The notes: generated by a model not told the origin, from the letters alone. Positions 8,295-24,220 are shown, numbered from the stretch's first letter. The stretch: 64,000 nt of DNA from Hydractinia symbiolongicarpus (GCF_029227915.1 NC_079883.1:9858001-9922000); one strand, 5' to 3'. Translations and numbers: made by a program.

Positions 8295-8578
8295 GGTTAA
8301 AAATTTTTGCTACTTAACTTGTAAATAAGCATTAAACTGCAAGTCAAAACTTTTTGTTTATAAGTAAAAAAATCGGATCGAATTCGATCCGAAAACGCCG
8401 ATACGCAATTTAATTGGTTAAAAAAAAAATCTTTTGTTTAATACTTAATTATGATTGGTTAAAAAAACATGATTTCGATCCTATTTTTATGATGAAAAAA
8501 CGAGTAAAGTTTATTTCGTTAACACTTACGTTAAATATTCGTACGTTTTTGTATTAACTTACAAATCAAATCGCAGTT

Positions 8579-8959
8579 ATGTCTGGACGTGGAAAAGGTG
8601 GAAAAGCTAAGGCTAAAGCCAAGACAAGATCCTCAAGAGCTGGACTTCAATTTCCAGTCGGTAGAGTGCATAGATTCCTTCGTAGAGGGCACTATGCTAA
8701 CCGAATTGGATCTGGAGCACCAGTTTACTTAGCAGCCGTCTTGGAATATTTATCTGCTGAGATATTGGAGTTGGCTGGTAACGCAGCAAGAGACAACAAA
8801 AAAGCTAGGATTATTCCAAGACATTTACAATTGGCTGTTCGTAATGATGAAGAATTAAACAAACTTTTGAGCGGTGTAACCATTGCAGCTGGTGGTGTTT
8901 TGCCAAACATTCAAGCTGTCTTACTCCCAAAGAAGAACGACAAAGGACAGAAGAAGTAA
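8579..8959 (+). CDS. H2A: Histone H2A
   Basis: Identical protein; stem-loop 8982-8997. Confidence 0.98.
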   Translation: MSGRGKGGKAKAKAKTRSSRAGLQFPVGRVHRFLRRGHYANRIGSGAPVYLAAVLEYLSAEILELAGNAARDNKKARIIPRHLQLAVRNDEELNKLLSGVTIAAGGVLPNIQAVLLPKKNDKGQKK

Positions 8960-9156
8960 ACCGCTACACTCAGAAAACAACGGCTATTTTTATAGCCACA
9001 CATCTTTAAAAAAACATTGTTTTTTTCACAAAACTATAACCTTAAAGTCTAATAGATAATCCATGCATACGCCTTGTCCTAAGTAACTCAAAGAAATTAA
9101 ATAAAAAAATTTGATCACAACGTCAAAATAAATTGCACGTATTTGCCCCTACTAAT

Positions 9157-9276
9157 GTCTACGGCCATACCACGATGAACACACCCGTTCTCGTCTGATC
9201 ACGGAAGTTAAGCATCGTCGGGCCGGGATAGTACTTGGATGGGGGACCGCCTGGGAACTCCCGGTGTCGTAGGCTT
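9157..9276 (+). rRNA. 5S rRNA
   Basis: Identical 120-nt copy with the TTTT terminator. Confidence 0.97.
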
Positions 9277-9624
9277 TTCATTTTCATTTGTTGCCTTTTC
9301 ATTTCAATGGTGCTGTGATATATTTCTTGTTATAACAATTAAGGAACGTGGCGGTTGTTGAAAGTGTTTCCTATGACATTTTCCTACGACATTTTCAGGT
9401 GATAGTACGAGAAAAAAGAGCTTTCAAATGCATACAAACTCGATCTATTGCCGATCATCCAATAACCCTGACGGAATGGCAAATAAAATAAAATTCCGCC
9501 GCCTTCCGAGGACTTATATCGCAATCACGTTTCGTAACAGCCAAGCGAGGTTTTACCTTAGCGTTTAAGTCACCACCGACATTTGGCCGCGCAACTTTTC
9601 TAAGCTCATTCATTTTGACTTAAG

Positions 9625-9790
9625 GAGGGGGCGAGCGCGGACGCAGGCCCCCACTACCAGAAATTGTACGGTCGAGTTACTGACGTTTGCAGTAATCGCA
9701 GAGGTCAGCCCAAGCGTAGTGCAATGCAAGAGCCTCACTCTGGAAGAAAACCCTCATTGATCAGTCTTTACTTCCCCGTCAGGTAAGTAT
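9625..9790 (-). ncRNA. U1 snRNA
   Basis: 166 nt; PSE-like motif 9834-9847. Confidence 0.95.
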
Positions 9791-9981
9791 GAGTTGGAAC
9801 TGCACCGTAGCATGAGGGTACCCTTCAAAGTTTGTTAATGCTTGTGGCTTGAGTGTGTTATAAACTGCCGTGTCGCGGGGCATAGGCTGTATTCTCCCCC
9901 AGTGTACGCGTTTTGTTCCCGCCGTAGACTATGCAGAGTGCCGTCGGAAAGAGGACTGCTATTATTCTTTTATTGCTTATG

Positions 9982-10167
9982 TGGGCCGCCATCGGTAATA
10001 GTGCAACACCAAGGCAACCCGTGGTCACGGCGTGAATGAATCCACCTCCATGACCCAAGGCCAAAAATCAGATTAATATACTGACCATTCAGAGAATGGC
10101 CTACCAGATATTAAACTGATAAGAACAGATACTACACTTGATCTTAGCCATTAGGCCGAGAAGCGAT
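9982..10167 (-). ncRNA. U2 snRNA
   Basis: 186-nt standard form, without the unit 1 duplication; PSE-like motif 10208-10221. Confidence 0.95.
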
Positions 10168-10252
10168 AAAGAACAAGCGTTGCCATGATAGGCATCGTCC
10201 ACACACCGTAACTGCTTGTGGAGCATGTCACGTTACTGTAAAGCTTACAACT

Positions 10253-10361
10253 GTCACCGCGTACGGATGGACGGCGACATAGTAAAAATCACGGCTGTTG
10301 ATTTAGCCGTAGGATGGAGAGCGACTGTAGCGAGTGGATGGTAACTTACATGAATGCTAAC
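10253..10361 (-). ncRNA. Candidate Sm-class RNA, spliced-leader-like
   Basis: Same donor, hairpin, Sm-site and hairpin arrangement as unit 1. Confidence 0.35.
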
Positions 10362-10489
10362 AAAGGCGACGATACTAAGTGCGTGATATTACTTTCCAAT
10401 ATGACTGCGTACATTCCGTTTATCAACGCATTACGCCAGAACGTGCGCGCGCGTTACACAGTAGACCATGCAGCCGAAATGCGACAGTG

Positions 10490-10562
10490 CGACCCTGCCA
10501 GGAGTCGAACCTGGAATCCCCTGATTCGTAGTCAGATGCCTTATCCATTGGGCCACAGGGCG
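10490..10562 (-). tRNA. tRNA-Arg(ACG)
   Basis: Same as unit 1, with C at position 1 (C1-C72 mismatch). Confidence 0.85.
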
Positions 10563-11141
10563 ATGCTTATGACTTCGCCCCATCGTTATTTTGGCTTGCG
10601 CATTCGTTTTACTTACGACAGAATTCTTCGTGTTTGTAGCCATGAAAGAAAGGGACTTCTGTGAGTGAATTTTTTTACTGTGGTCTAATAAAAAAGTCGA
10701 AACGCAGTGCCCAATATATGAATTGCTCCTAATAGCCGGAAACAGGCCGTGTCGATGATGTAGGCCGACATACGCAACGCAAACCAAAGAACGCTTTATG
10801 AAAATCCTAACACGGGCGCGGAAGAAGCCCAAATTAACAGAGTAGATGTAATGCTGAAGACCTCAAACTCCAGCAGCTTCTCTTTCAGACTATTGCGTCG
10901 TGCTACAAATAAAAATTAACATGCTTTCGCATAGTCGCGGCTCCCAAAACGGACATTATACGATGTACAGAAACACACATTTCTGTTTTCGCGCCAAATC
11001 AATTCCCGGGAGTGGTACTTTTACGTCCGCATACTTCGCACCGTCTTAAATTATATCTCATTTACACGGTAATGTTTAGTATACTTCTACTGTGATAACA
11101 AGCATCGTTTATCGTTGGATTGTTGTAAGAAAACATTAAAA

Positions 11142-11693
11142 ATGAGTGAAGCAGCTTCTCCAAAGAAAATCGCACCCAAGAAGAAACCTGCTGCAAAGAA
11201 GACAGCTGATCACCCTAAATATGTGGACATGATCAAGGCTGCTATCGCTACCCTAAAGGAACGCGGTGGTTCATCTCGCCAAGCTATTACAAAATATATT
11301 CATGCAAATTACAAAGTTGCTGAAAACTCAGATCATCATCTGAAAATGGCTCTTAAACGAGGAGTAACATCAGGCGATTTGATTCAAACTAAAGGCACTG
11401 GTGCTTCTGGATCATTCAAGCTAGGTCAGGTAAAAAAAGAAAAACCTAAGAAAAAGGCCGCAGCAAAAAAGCCAACGGCAAAGAAGCCTACTGCAAAGAA
11501 AAGTACACCAAAAAAGAAGCCAGCAAAGAAGAGCACGCCAAAGAAAGCAGCAAAGAAGCCTGCCACAAAGAAAGCCTCGGCTAAGAAACCAGCAGCTAAG
11601 AAACCCACAAAGAAGCCTGTTGCTAAAAAACCTGCAGCAAAGAAGGTCAAAAAGACTCCCAAAAAGGCAGCAAAGAAGACCGCAAAAAAATAA
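11142..11693 (+). CDS. H1: Histone H1
   Basis: Identical protein; E2F site 10987-10998; stem-loop 11726-11741. Confidence 0.97.
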   Translation: MSEAASPKKIAPKKKPAAKKTADHPKYVDMIKAAIATLKERGGSSRQAITKYIHANYKVAENSDHHLKMALKRGVTSGDLIQTKGTGASGSFKLGQVKKEKPKKKAAAKKPTAKKPTAKKSTPKKKPAKKSTPKKAAKKPATKKASAKKPAAKKPTKKPVAKKPAAKKVKKTPKKAAKKTAKK

Positions 11694-12054
11694 TTTGTGT
11701 GTATCTGGCTATTACATTAACAAACGGCTATTTTTATAGCCACACATTTACAAAAAAACATTATCTTGGTACAAAGTTAAACTTGTTTAAGTCACTTAAA
11801 CAGTTAAAAAAGAGTAATTTTAAGATTAGATTCCCTAAGTTTAAGTATTTTCGTTTTTAAATTTCTTATTTTCTTGCTTTTACTTTTCTTGCCCTTCATA
11901 TTTTTAACATTGTCAAACTTTATGTAGCATAAAATTTTTATGTAGCATAAAATTTAAACAGAAAGCAGAACAAAGTTTGATATAAAAAGCTAGCCGTAAT
12001 ATTTTTTATGGATGTGTGGCTATAAAAATAGCCGTTTTTTGTTTGGTAAGATGC

Positions 12055-12468
<414 letters not shown>

Positions 12469-12946
12469 TTAAGAAGTCGATGTAGTACGGATACACAAGA
12501 CGGTCTAAAATGCACTATCGCGCCAAAGTTTTATTTCTCATATTGATTGACAGCTAAGGTTCAAAACAAACCATTTGATTGGTGCTAAGAAAGTAATTTC
12601 TGATTGGCTGCATAATGACATTACGCTCATTACTTTAACATTTTTATAAAATCTGTGTTTTTTGGCTACGGGAAAACGGCTGTATCTTCTGATACACAAA
12701 AGCTTTTGACTTTTTTTTTTTTTAGTAAGTAGCAGAAGGTTTGGCGAATTCCAACGATGCCAAATTTATTGCCTTACTGAAACATTAAGACCACGAATTT
12801 TTAAAAAAACTACAGTTTTACTTAAAAAAATGTACAAAATGTTCGGAACATTTTGTAATGACGCAACTCTATTGGTTAATTAGGGTGTTTCCACGAGCAG
12901 TAGGTAATTTTATGGCCTCTTTTTAAAGCTGTCTGAATTCTGTTAA

Positions 12947-13303
<357 letters not shown>

Positions 13304-13765
13304 GCGTTGTCATTGCTCAACAAAAACGGCTATTTTTATAGCCACAAATCTTTTAAAACATTACTTTGTGCACGCTTCCAAATTACACAATGTGTAAAGT
13401 CTTGTCACAGTTACATTTATTGCTATACGATACTATGTCATATATGACACAAAAAAAATTTAGAAATACTTTGTAGGGTTAATTTGCCTGGGAGTGTTTC
13501 CGTGAAAAGCTGGGTTAAGTTAAATGTAAGCAATAACATGGATCAATGTACTTGTCTTTTCTGCAAGTACAGCTAATAATACGTATGAAAAGTGAAGCTA
13601 ATCCACACACACACATGGGGAAGTATTTTAAATGTAGGCTAGTGTTCTTAAGCACATTATTTAGAAGTTTTATTAACTTCGGTTAACTTGTAGTGACGCC
13701 AAGTAAATGTTTTTTTAAAGATGTGTGGTCTTAAAAAAGACCGTTTGTGTTTGGTAGACGTTGGT

Positions 13766-14170
13766 TTACTTGCTGCTTGTGTATTTTGTGACGGCTTTTG
13801 TTCCTTCACTGACTGCGTGTTTTGCAAGTTCTCCAGGCAAGAGAAGACGTACTGCGGTTTGAATTTCACGAGAAGAGATGGTCGACTTTTTGTTTTGAAG
13901 AGCCAAACGCGAAGCTTCGGAAGCAATGCGCTCAAAGATGTCGTTGACAAATGAGTTCATGATGCTCATAGCTTTGCTTGAAACTCCGACATCTGGGTGA
14001 ACTTGTTTCAAAACATTGTAGATGTAAATAGCATAACTTTCCTTTCTCTTTCTCTTGCGTTTCTTTTCACCAGTTCCACCAATCTTTCCTCCTTTTTTGC
14101 CGGCTCTTTTTTCACCTTTCTTGGCTACTTTAGGTGCCTGTTTTCCTCCTTTAGCTGCTGCGTCAGACAT
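13766..14170 (-). CDS. H2B: Histone H2B
   Basis: Identical protein; stem-loop 13727-13742. Confidence 0.98.
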   Translation of the reverse strand: MSDAAAKGGKQAPKVAKKGEKRAGKKGGKIGGTGEKKRKRKRKESYAIYIYNVLKQVHPDVGVSSKAMSIMNSFVNDIFERIASEASRLALQNKKSTISSREIQTAVRLLLPGELAKHAVSEGTKAVTKYTSSK

Positions 14171-14454
14171 GGTTAAAAATTTTTGCTACTTAACTTGTAA
14201 ATAAGCATTAAACTGCAAGTCAAAACTTTTTGTTTATAAGTAAAAAAATCGGATCGAATTCGATCCGAAAACGCCGATACGCAATTTAATTGGTTAAAAA
14301 AAAAATCTTTTGTTTAATACTTAATTATGATTGGTTAAAAAAACATGATTTCGATCCTATTTTTATGATGAAAAAACGAGTAAAGTTTATTTCGTTAACA
14401 CTTACGTTAAATATTCGTACGTTTTTGTATTAACTTACAAATCAAATCGCAGTT

Positions 14455-14835
14455 ATGTCTGGACGTGGAAAAGGTGGAAAAGCTAAGGCTAAAGCCAAGA
14501 CAAGATCCTCAAGAGCTGGACTTCAATTTCCAGTCGGTAGAGTGCATAGATTCCTTCGTAGAGGGCACTATGCTAACCGAATTGGATCTGGAGCACCAGT
14601 TTACTTAGCAGCCGTCTTGGAATATTTATCTGCTGAGATATTGGAGTTGGCTGGTAACGCAGCAAGAGACAACAAAAAAGCTAGGATTATTCCAAGACAT
14701 TTACAATTGGCTGTTCGTAATGATGAAGAATTAAACAAACTTTTGAGCGGTGTAACCATTGCAGCTGGTGGTGTTTTGCCAAACATTCAAGCTGTCTTAC
14801 TCCCAAAGAAGAACGACAAAGGACAGAAGAAGTAA
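14455..14835 (+). CDS. H2A: Histone H2A
   Basis: Identical protein; stem-loop 14858-14873. Confidence 0.98.
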   Translation: MSGRGKGGKAKAKAKTRSSRAGLQFPVGRVHRFLRRGHYANRIGSGAPVYLAAVLEYLSAEILELAGNAARDNKKARIIPRHLQLAVRNDEELNKLLSGVTIAAGGVLPNIQAVLLPKKNDKGQKK

Positions 14836-15032
14836 ACCGCTACACTCAGAAAACAACGGCTATTTTTATAGCCACACATCTTTAAAAAAACATTGTTTTT
14901 TTCACAAAACTATAACCTTAAAGTCTAATAGATAATCCATGCATACGCCTTGTCCTAAGTAACTCAAAGAAATTAAATAAAAAAATTTGATCACAACGTC
15001 AAAATAAATTGCACGTATTTGCCCCTACTAAT

Positions 15033-15152
15033 GTCTACGGCCATACCACGATGAACACACCCGTTCTCGTCTGATCACGGAAGTTAAGCATCGTCGGGCC
15101 GGGATAGTACTTGGATGGGGGACCGCCTGGGAACTCCCGGTGTCGTAGGCTT
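15033..15152 (+). rRNA. 5S rRNA
   Basis: Intact 120-nt copy. Confidence 0.97.
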
Positions 15153-15500
15153 TTCATTTTCATTTGTTGCCTTTTCATTTCAATGGTGCTGTGATATATT
15201 TCTTGTTATAACAATTAAGGAACGTGGCGGTTGTTGAAAGTGTTTCCTATGACATTTTCCTACGACATTTTCAGGTGATAGTACGAGAAAAAAGAGCTTT
15301 CAAATGCATACAAACTCGATCTATTGCCGATCATCCAATAACCCTGACGGAATGGCAAATAAAATAAAATTCCGCCGCCTTCCGAGGACTTATATCGCAA
15401 TCACGTTTCGTAACAGCCAAGCGAGGTTTTACCTTAGCGTTTAAGTCACCACCGACATTTGGCCGCGCAACTTTTCTAAGCTCATTCATTTTGACTTAAG

Positions 15501-15666
15501 GAGGGGGCGAGCGCGGACGCAGGCCCCCACTACCAGAAATTGTACGGTCGAGTTACTGACGTTTGCAGTAATCGCAGAGGTCAGCCCAAGCGTAGTGCAA
15601 TGCAAGAGCCTCACTCTGGAAGAAAACCCTCATTGATCAGTCTTTACTTCCCCGTCAGGTAAGTAT
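15501..15666 (-). ncRNA. U1 snRNA
   Basis: Intact 166-nt copy. Confidence 0.95.
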
Positions 15667-15857
15667 GAGTTGGAACTGCACCGTAGCATGAGGGTACCCT
15701 TCAAAGTTTGTTAATGCTTGTGGCTTGAGTGTGTTATAAACTGCCGTGTCGCGGGGCATAGGCTGTATTCTCCCCCAGTGTACGCGTTTTGTTCCCGCCG
15801 TAGACTATGCAGAGTGCCGTCGGAAAGAGGACTGCTATTATTCTTTTATTGCTTATG

Positions 15858-16043
15858 TGGGCCGCCATCGGTAATAGTGCAACACCAAGGCAACCCGTGG
15901 TCACGGCGTGAATGAATCCACCTCCATGACCCAAGGCCAAAAATCAGATTAATATACTGACCATTCAGAGAATGGCCTACCAGATATTAAACTGATAAGA
16001 ACAGATACTACACTTGATCTTAGCCATTAGGCCGAGAAGCGAT
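15858..16043 (-). ncRNA. U2 snRNA
   Basis: Intact 186-nt copy. Confidence 0.95.
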
Positions 16044-16128
16044 AAAGAACAAGCGTTGCCATGATAGGCATCGTCCACACACCGTAACTGCTTGTGGAGC
16101 ATGTCACGTTACTGTAAAGCTTACAACT

Positions 16129-16237
16129 GTCACCGCGTACGGATGGACGGCGACATAGTAAAAATCACGGCTGTTGATTTAGCCGTAGGATGGAGAGCGA
16201 CTGTAGCGAGTGGATGGTAACTTACATGAATGCTAAC
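16129..16237 (-). ncRNA. Candidate Sm-class RNA, spliced-leader-like
   Basis: Intact copy of the unit 1 candidate. Confidence 0.35.
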
Positions 16238-16365
16238 AAAGGCGACGATACTAAGTGCGTGATATTACTTTCCAATATGACTGCGTACATTCCGTTTATC
16301 AACGCATTACGCCAGAACGTGCGCGCGCGTTACACAGTAGACCATGCAGCCGAAATGCGACAGTG

Positions 16366-16438
16366 CGACCCTGCCAGGAGTCGAACCTGGAATCCCCTGA
16401 TTCGTAGTCAGATGCCTTATCCATTGGGCCACAGGGCG
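16366..16438 (-). tRNA. tRNA-Arg(ACG)
   Basis: C at position 1, as in unit 1. Confidence 0.85.
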
Positions 16439-17017
16439 ATGCTTATGACTTCGCCCCATCGTTATTTTGGCTTGCGCATTCGTTTTACTTACGACAGAAT
16501 TCTTCGTGTTTGTAGCCATGAAAGAAAGGGACTTCTGTGAGTGAATTTTTTTACTGTGGTCTAATAAAAAAGTCGAAACGCAGTGCCCAATATATGAATT
16601 GCTCCTAATAGCCGGAAACAGGCCGTGTCGATGATGTAGGCCGACATACGCAACGCAAACCAAAGAACGCTTTATGAAAATCCTAACACGGGCGCGGAAG
16701 AAGCCCAAATTAACAGAGTAGATGTAATGCTGAAGACCTCAAACTCCAGCAGCTTCTCTTTCAGACTATTGCGTCGTGCTACAAATAAAAATTAACATGC
16801 TTTCGCATAGTCGCGGCTCCCAGAACGGACATTATACGATGTACAGAAACACACATTTCTGTTTTCGCGCCAAATCAATTCCCGGGAGTGGTACTTTTAC
16901 GTCCGCATACTTCGCACCGTCTTAAATTATATCTCATTTACACGGTAATGTTTAGTATACTTCTACTGTGATAACAAGCATCGTTTATCGTTGGATTGTT
17001 GTAAGAAAACATTAAAA

Positions 17018-17569
17018 ATGAGTGAAGCAGCTTCTCCAAAGAAAATCGCACCCAAGAAGAAACCTGCTGCAAAGAAGACAGCTGATCACCCTAAATATGT
17101 GGACATGATCAAGGCTGCTATCGCTACCCTAAAGGAACGCGGTGGTTCATCTCGCCAAGCTATTACAAAATATATTCATGCAAATTACAAAGTTGCTGAA
17201 AACTCAGATCATCATCTGAAAATGGCTCTTAAACGAGGAGTAACATCAGGCGATTTGATTCAAACTAAAGGCACTGGTGCTTCTGGATCATTCAAGCTAG
17301 GTCAGGTAAAAAAAGAAAAACCTAAGAAAAAGGCCGCAGCAAAAAAGCCAACGGCAAAGAAGCCTACTGCAAAGAAAAGTACACCAAAAAAGAAGCCAGC
17401 AAAGAAGAGCACGCCAAAGAAAGCAGCAAAGAAGCCTGCCACAAAGAAAGCCTCGGCTAAGAAACCAGCAGCTAAGAAACCCACAAAGAAGCCTGTTGCT
17501 AAAAAACCTGCAGCAAAGAAGGTCAAAAAGACTCCCAAAAAGGCAGCAAAGAAGACCGCAAAAAAATAA
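17018..17569 (+). CDS. H1: Histone H1
   Basis: Identical protein; stem-loop 17602-17617. Confidence 0.97.
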   Translation: MSEAASPKKIAPKKKPAAKKTADHPKYVDMIKAAIATLKERGGSSRQAITKYIHANYKVAENSDHHLKMALKRGVTSGDLIQTKGTGASGSFKLGQVKKEKPKKKAAAKKPTAKKPTAKKSTPKKKPAKKSTPKKAAKKPATKKASAKKPAAKKPTKKPVAKKPAAKKVKKTPKKAAKKTAKK

Positions 17570-17930
17570 TTTGTGTGTATCTGGCTATTACATTAACAAA
17601 CGGCTATTTTTATAGCCACACATTTACAAAAAAACATTATCTTGGTACAAAGTTAAACTTGTTTAAGTCACTTAAACAGTTAAAAAAGAGTAATTTTAAG
17701 ATTAGATTCCCTAAGTTTAAGTATTTTCGTTTTTAAATTTCTTATTTTCTTGCTTTTACTTTTCTTGCCCTTCATATTTTTAACATTGTCAAACTTTATG
17801 TAGCATAAAATTTTTATGTAGCATAAAATTTAAACAGAAAGCAGAACAAAGTTTGATATAAAAAGCTAGCCGTAATATTTTTTATGGATGTGTGGCTATA
17901 AAAATAGCCGTTTTTTGTTTGGTAAGATGC

Positions 17931-18344
<414 letters not shown>

Positions 18345-18822
18345 TTAAGAAGTCGATGTAGTACGGATACACAAGACGGTCTAAAATGCACTATCGCGCC
18401 AAAGTTTTATTTCTCATATTGATTGACAGCTAAGGTTCAAAACAAACCATTTGATTGGTGCTAAGAAAGTAATTTCTGATTGGCTGCATAATGACATTAC
18501 GCTCATTACTTTAACATTTTTATAAAATCTGTGTTTTTTGGCTACGGGAAAACGGCTGTATCTTCTGATACACAAAAGCTTTTGACTTTTTTTTTTTTTA
18601 GTAAGTAGCAGAAGGTTTGGCGAATTCCAACGATGCCAAATTTATTGCCTTACTGAAACATTAAGACCACGAATTTTTAAAAAAACTACAGTTTTACTTA
18701 AAAAAATGTACAAAATGTTCGGAACATTTTGTAATGACGCAACTCTATTGGTTAATTAGGGTGTTTCCACGAGCAGTAGGTAATTTTATGGCCTCTTTTT
18801 AAAGCTGTCTGAATTCTGTTAA

Positions 18823-19179
<357 letters not shown>

Positions 19180-19641
19180 GCGTTGTCATTGCTCAACAAA
19201 AACGGCTATTTTTATAGCCACAAATCTTTTAAAACATTACTTTGTGCACGCTTCCAAATTACACAATGTGTAAAGTCTTGTCACAGTTACATTTATTGCT
19301 ATACGATACTATGTCATATATGACACAAAAAAGATTTAGAAATACTTTGTAGGGTTAATTTGCCTGGGAGTGTTTCCGTGAAAAGCTGGGTTAAGTTAAA
19401 TGTAAGCAATAACATGGATCAATGTACTTGTCTTTTCTGCAAGTACAGCTAATAATACGTATGAAAAGTGAAGCTAATCCACACACACACATGGGGAAGT
19501 ATTTTAAATGTAGGCTAGTGTTCTTAAGCACATTATTTAGAAGTTTTATTAACTTCGGTTAACTTGTAGTGACGCCAAGTAAATGTTTTTTTAAAGATGT
19601 GTGGTCTTAAAAAAGACCGTTTGTGTTTGGTAGACGTTGGT

Positions 19642-20046
19642 TTACTTGCTGCTTGTGTATTTTGTGACGGCTTTTGTTCCTTCACTGACTGCGTGTTTTG
19701 CAAGTTCTCCAGGCAAGAGAAGACGTACTGCGGTTTGAATTTCACGAGAAGAGATGGTCGACTTTTTGTTTTGAAGAGCCAAACGCGAAGCTTCGGAAGC
19801 AATGCGCTCAAAGATGTCGTTGACAAATGAGTTCATGATGCTCATAGCTTTGCTTGAAACTCCGACATCTGGGTGAACTTGTTTCAAAACATTGTAGATG
19901 TAAATAGCATAACTTTCCTTTCTCTTTCTCTTGCGTTTCTTTTCACCAGTTCCACCAATCTTTCCTCCTTTTTTGCCGGCTCTTTTTTCACCTTTCTTGG
20001 CTACTTTAGGTGCCTGTTTTCCTCCTTTAGCTGCTGCGTCAGACAT
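19642..20046 (-). CDS. H2B: Histone H2B
   Basis: Identical protein; stem-loop 19603-19618. Confidence 0.98.
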   Translation of the reverse strand: MSDAAAKGGKQAPKVAKKGEKRAGKKGGKIGGTGEKKRKRKRKESYAIYIYNVLKQVHPDVGVSSKAMSIMNSFVNDIFERIASEASRLALQNKKSTISSREIQTAVRLLLPGELAKHAVSEGTKAVTKYTSSK

Positions 20047-20330
20047 GGTTAAAAATTTTTGCTACTTAACTTGTAAATAAGCATTAAACTGCAAGTCAAA
20101 ACTTTTTGTTTATAAGTAAAAAAATCGGATCGAATTCGATCCGAAAACGCCGATACGCAATTTAATTGGTTAAAAAAAAAATCTTTTGTTTAATACTTAA
20201 TTATGATTGGTTAAAAAAACATGATTTCGATCCTATTTTTATGATGAAAAAACGAGTAAAGTTTATTTCGTTAACACTTACGTTAAATATTCGTACGTTT
20301 TTGTATTAACTTACAAATCAAATCGCAGTT

Positions 20331-20711
20331 ATGTCTGGACGTGGAAAAGGTGGAAAAGCTAAGGCTAAAGCCAAGACAAGATCCTCAAGAGCTGGACTTC
20401 AATTTCCAGTCGGTAGAGTGCATAGATTCCTTCGTAGAGGGCACTATGCTAACCGAATTGGATCTGGAGCACCAGTTTACTTAGCAGCCGTCTTGGAATA
20501 TTTATCTGCTGAGATATTGGAGTTGGCTGGTAACGCAGCAAGAGACAACAAAAAAGCTAGGATTATTCCAAGACATTTACAATTGGCTGTTCGTAATGAT
20601 GAAGAATTAAACAAACTTTTGAGCGGTGTAACCATTGCAGCTGGTGGTGTTTTGCCAAACATTCAAGCTGTCTTACTCCCAAAGAAGAACGACAAAGGAC
20701 AGAAGAAGTAA
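20331..20711 (+). CDS. H2A: Histone H2A
   Basis: Identical protein; stem-loop 20734-20749. Confidence 0.98.
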   Translation: MSGRGKGGKAKAKAKTRSSRAGLQFPVGRVHRFLRRGHYANRIGSGAPVYLAAVLEYLSAEILELAGNAARDNKKARIIPRHLQLAVRNDEELNKLLSGVTIAAGGVLPNIQAVLLPKKNDKGQKK

Positions 20712-20908
20712 ACCGCTACACTCAGAAAACAACGGCTATTTTTATAGCCACACATCTTTAAAAAAACATTGTTTTTTTCACAAAACTATAACCTTAAAGT
20801 CTAATAGATAATCCATGCATACGCCTTGTCCTAAGTAACTCAAAGAAATTAAATAAAAAAATTTGATCACAACGTCAAAATAAATTGCACGTATTTGCCC
20901 CTACTAAT

Positions 20909-21028
20909 GTCTACGGCCATACCACGATGAACACACCCGTTCTCGTCTGATCACGGAAGTTAAGCATCGTCGGGCCGGGATAGTACTTGGATGGGGGACC
21001 GCCTGGGAACTCCCGGTGTCGTAGGCTT
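20909..21028 (+). rRNA. 5S rRNA
   Basis: Intact 120-nt copy. Confidence 0.97.
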
Positions 21029-21376
21029 TTCATTTTCATTTGTTGCCTTTTCATTTCAATGGTGCTGTGATATATTTCTTGTTATAACAATTAAGGAACG
21101 TGGCGGTTGTTGAAAGTGTTTCCTATGACATTTTCCTACGACATTTTCAGGTGATAGTACGAGAAAAAAGAGCTTTCAAATGCATACAAACTCGATCTAT
21201 TGCCGATCATCCAATAACCCTGACGGAATGGCAAATAAAATAAAATTCCGCCGCCTTCCGAGGACTTATATCGCAATCACGTTTCGTAACAGCCAAGCGA
21301 GGTTTTACCTTAGCGTTTAAGTCACCACCGACATTTGGCCGCGCAACTTTTCTAAGCTCATTCATTTTGACTTAAG

Positions 21377-21542
21377 GAGGGGGCGAGCGCGGACGCAGGC
21401 CCCCACTACCAGAAATTGTACGGTCGAGTTACTGACGTTTGCAGTAATCGCAGAGGTCAGCCCAAGCGTAGTGCAATGCAAGAGCCTCACTCTGGAAGAA
21501 AACCCTCATTGATCAGTCTTTACTTCCCCGTCAGGTAAGTAT
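21377..21542 (-). ncRNA. U1 snRNA
   Basis: Intact 166-nt copy. Confidence 0.95.
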
Positions 21543-21733
21543 GAGTTGGAACTGCACCGTAGCATGAGGGTACCCTTCAAAGTTTGTTAATGCTTGTGGC
21601 TTGAGTGTGTTATAAACTGCCGTGTCGCGGGGCATAGGCTGTATTCTCCCCCAGTGTACGCGTTTTGTTCCCGCCGTAGACTATGCAGAGTGCCGTCGGA
21701 AAGAGGACTGCTATTATTCTTTTATTGCTTATG

Positions 21734-21919
21734 TGGGCCGCCATCGGTAATAGTGCAACACCAAGGCAACCCGTGGTCACGGCGTGAATGAATCCACCTC
21801 CATGACCCAAGGCCAAAAATCAGATTAATATACTGACCATTCAGAGAATGGCCTACCAGATATTAAACTGATAAGAACAGATACTACACTTGATCTTAGC
21901 CATTAGGCCGAGAAGCGAT
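21734..21919 (-). ncRNA. U2 snRNA
   Basis: Intact 186-nt copy. Confidence 0.95.
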
Positions 21920-22004
21920 AAAGAACAAGCGTTGCCATGATAGGCATCGTCCACACACCGTAACTGCTTGTGGAGCATGTCACGTTACTGTAAAGCTTAC
22001 AACT

Positions 22005-22113
22005 GTCACCGCGTACGGATGGACGGCGACATAGTAAAAATCACGGCTGTTGATTTAGCCGTAGGATGGAGAGCGACTGTAGCGAGTGGATGGTAACTTA
22101 CATGAATGCTAAC
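22005..22113 (-). ncRNA. Candidate Sm-class RNA, spliced-leader-like
   Basis: Intact copy of the unit 1 candidate. Confidence 0.35.
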
Positions 22114-22241
22114 AAAGGCGACGATACTAAGTGCGTGATATTACTTTCCAATATGACTGCGTACATTCCGTTTATCAACGCATTACGCCAGAACGTGCGC
22201 GCGCGTTACACAGTAGACCATGCAGCCGAAATGCGACAGTG

Positions 22242-22314
22242 CGACCCTGCCAGGAGTCGAACCTGGAATCCCCTGATTCGTAGTCAGATGCCTTATCCAT
22301 TGGGCCACAGGGCG
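22242..22314 (-). tRNA. tRNA-Arg(ACG)
   Basis: C at position 1, as in unit 1. Confidence 0.85.
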
Positions 22315-22893
22315 ATGCTTATGACTTCGCCCCATCGTTATTTTGGCTTGCGCATTCGTTTTACTTACGACAGAATTCTTCGTGTTTGTAGCCATGAAAG
22401 AAAGGGACTTCTGTGAGTGAATTTTTTTACTGTGGTCTAATAAAAAAGTCGAAACGCAGTGCCCAATATATGAATTGCTCCTAATAGCCGGAAACAGGCC
22501 GTGTCGATGATGTAGGCCGACATACGCAACGCAAACCAAAGAACGCTTTATGAAAATCCTAACACGGGCGCGGAAGAAGCCCAAATTAACAGAGTAGATG
22601 TAATGCTGAAGACCTCAAACTCCAGCAGCTTCTCTTTCAGACTATTGCGTCGTGCTACAAATAAAAATTAACATGCTTTCGCATAGTCGCGGCTCCCAAA
22701 ACGGACATTATACGATGTACAGAAACACACATTTCTGTTTTCGCGCCAAATCAATTCCCGGGAGTGGTACTTTTACGTCCGCATACTTCGCACCGTCTTA
22801 AATTATATCTCATTTACACGGTAATGTTTAGTATACTTCTACTGTGATAACAAGCATCGTTTATCGTTGGATTGTTGTAAGAAAACATTAAAA

Positions 22894-23445
22894 ATGAGTG
22901 AAGCAGCTTCTCCAAAGAAAATCGCACCCAAGAAGAAACCTGCTGCAAAGAAGACAGCTGATCACCCTAAATATGTGGACATGATCAAGGCTGCTATCGC
23001 TACCCTAAAGGAACGCGGTGGTTCATCTCGCCAAGCTATTACAAAATATATTCATGCAAATTACAAAGTTGCTGAAAACTCAGATCATCATCTGAAAATG
23101 GCTCTTAAACGAGGAGTAACATCAGGCGATTTGATTCAAACTAAAGGCACTGGTGCTTCTGGATCATTCAAGCTAGGTCAGGTAAAAAAAGAAAAACCTA
23201 AGAAAAAGGCCGCAGCAAAAAAGCCAACGGCAAAGAAGCCTACTGCAAAGAAAAGTACACCAAAAAAGAAGCCAGCAAAGAAGAGCACGCCAAAGAAAGC
23301 AGCAAAGAAGCCTGCCACAAAGAAAGCCTCGGCTAAGAAACCAGCAGCTAAGAAACCCACAAAGAAGCCTGTTGCTAAAAAACCTGCAGCAAAGAAGGTC
23401 AAAAAGACTCCCAAAAAGGCAGCAAAGAAGACCGCAAAAAAATAA
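22894..23445 (+). CDS. H1: Histone H1
   Basis: Identical protein; stem-loop 23478-23493. Confidence 0.97.
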   Translation: MSEAASPKKIAPKKKPAAKKTADHPKYVDMIKAAIATLKERGGSSRQAITKYIHANYKVAENSDHHLKMALKRGVTSGDLIQTKGTGASGSFKLGQVKKEKPKKKAAAKKPTAKKPTAKKSTPKKKPAKKSTPKKAAKKPATKKASAKKPAAKKPTKKPVAKKPAAKKVKKTPKKAAKKTAKK

Positions 23446-23806
23446 TTTGTGTGTATCTGGCTATTACATTAACAAACGGCTATTTTTATAGCCACACATT
23501 TACAAAAAAACATTATCTTGGTACAAAGTTAAACTTGTTTAAGTCACTTAAACAGTTAAAAAAGAGTAATTTTAAGATTAGATTCCCTAAGTTTAAGTAT
23601 TTTCGTTTTTAAATTTCTTATTTTCTTGCTTTTACTTTTCTTGCCCTTCATATTTTTAACATTGTCAAACTTTATGTAGCATAAAATTTTTATGTAGCAT
23701 AAAATTTAAACAGAAAGCAGAACAAAGTTTGATATAAAAAGCTAGCCGTAATATTTTTTATGGATGTGTGGCTATAAAAATAGCCGTTTTTTGTTTGGTA
23801 AGATGC

Positions 23807-24220
<414 letters not shown>
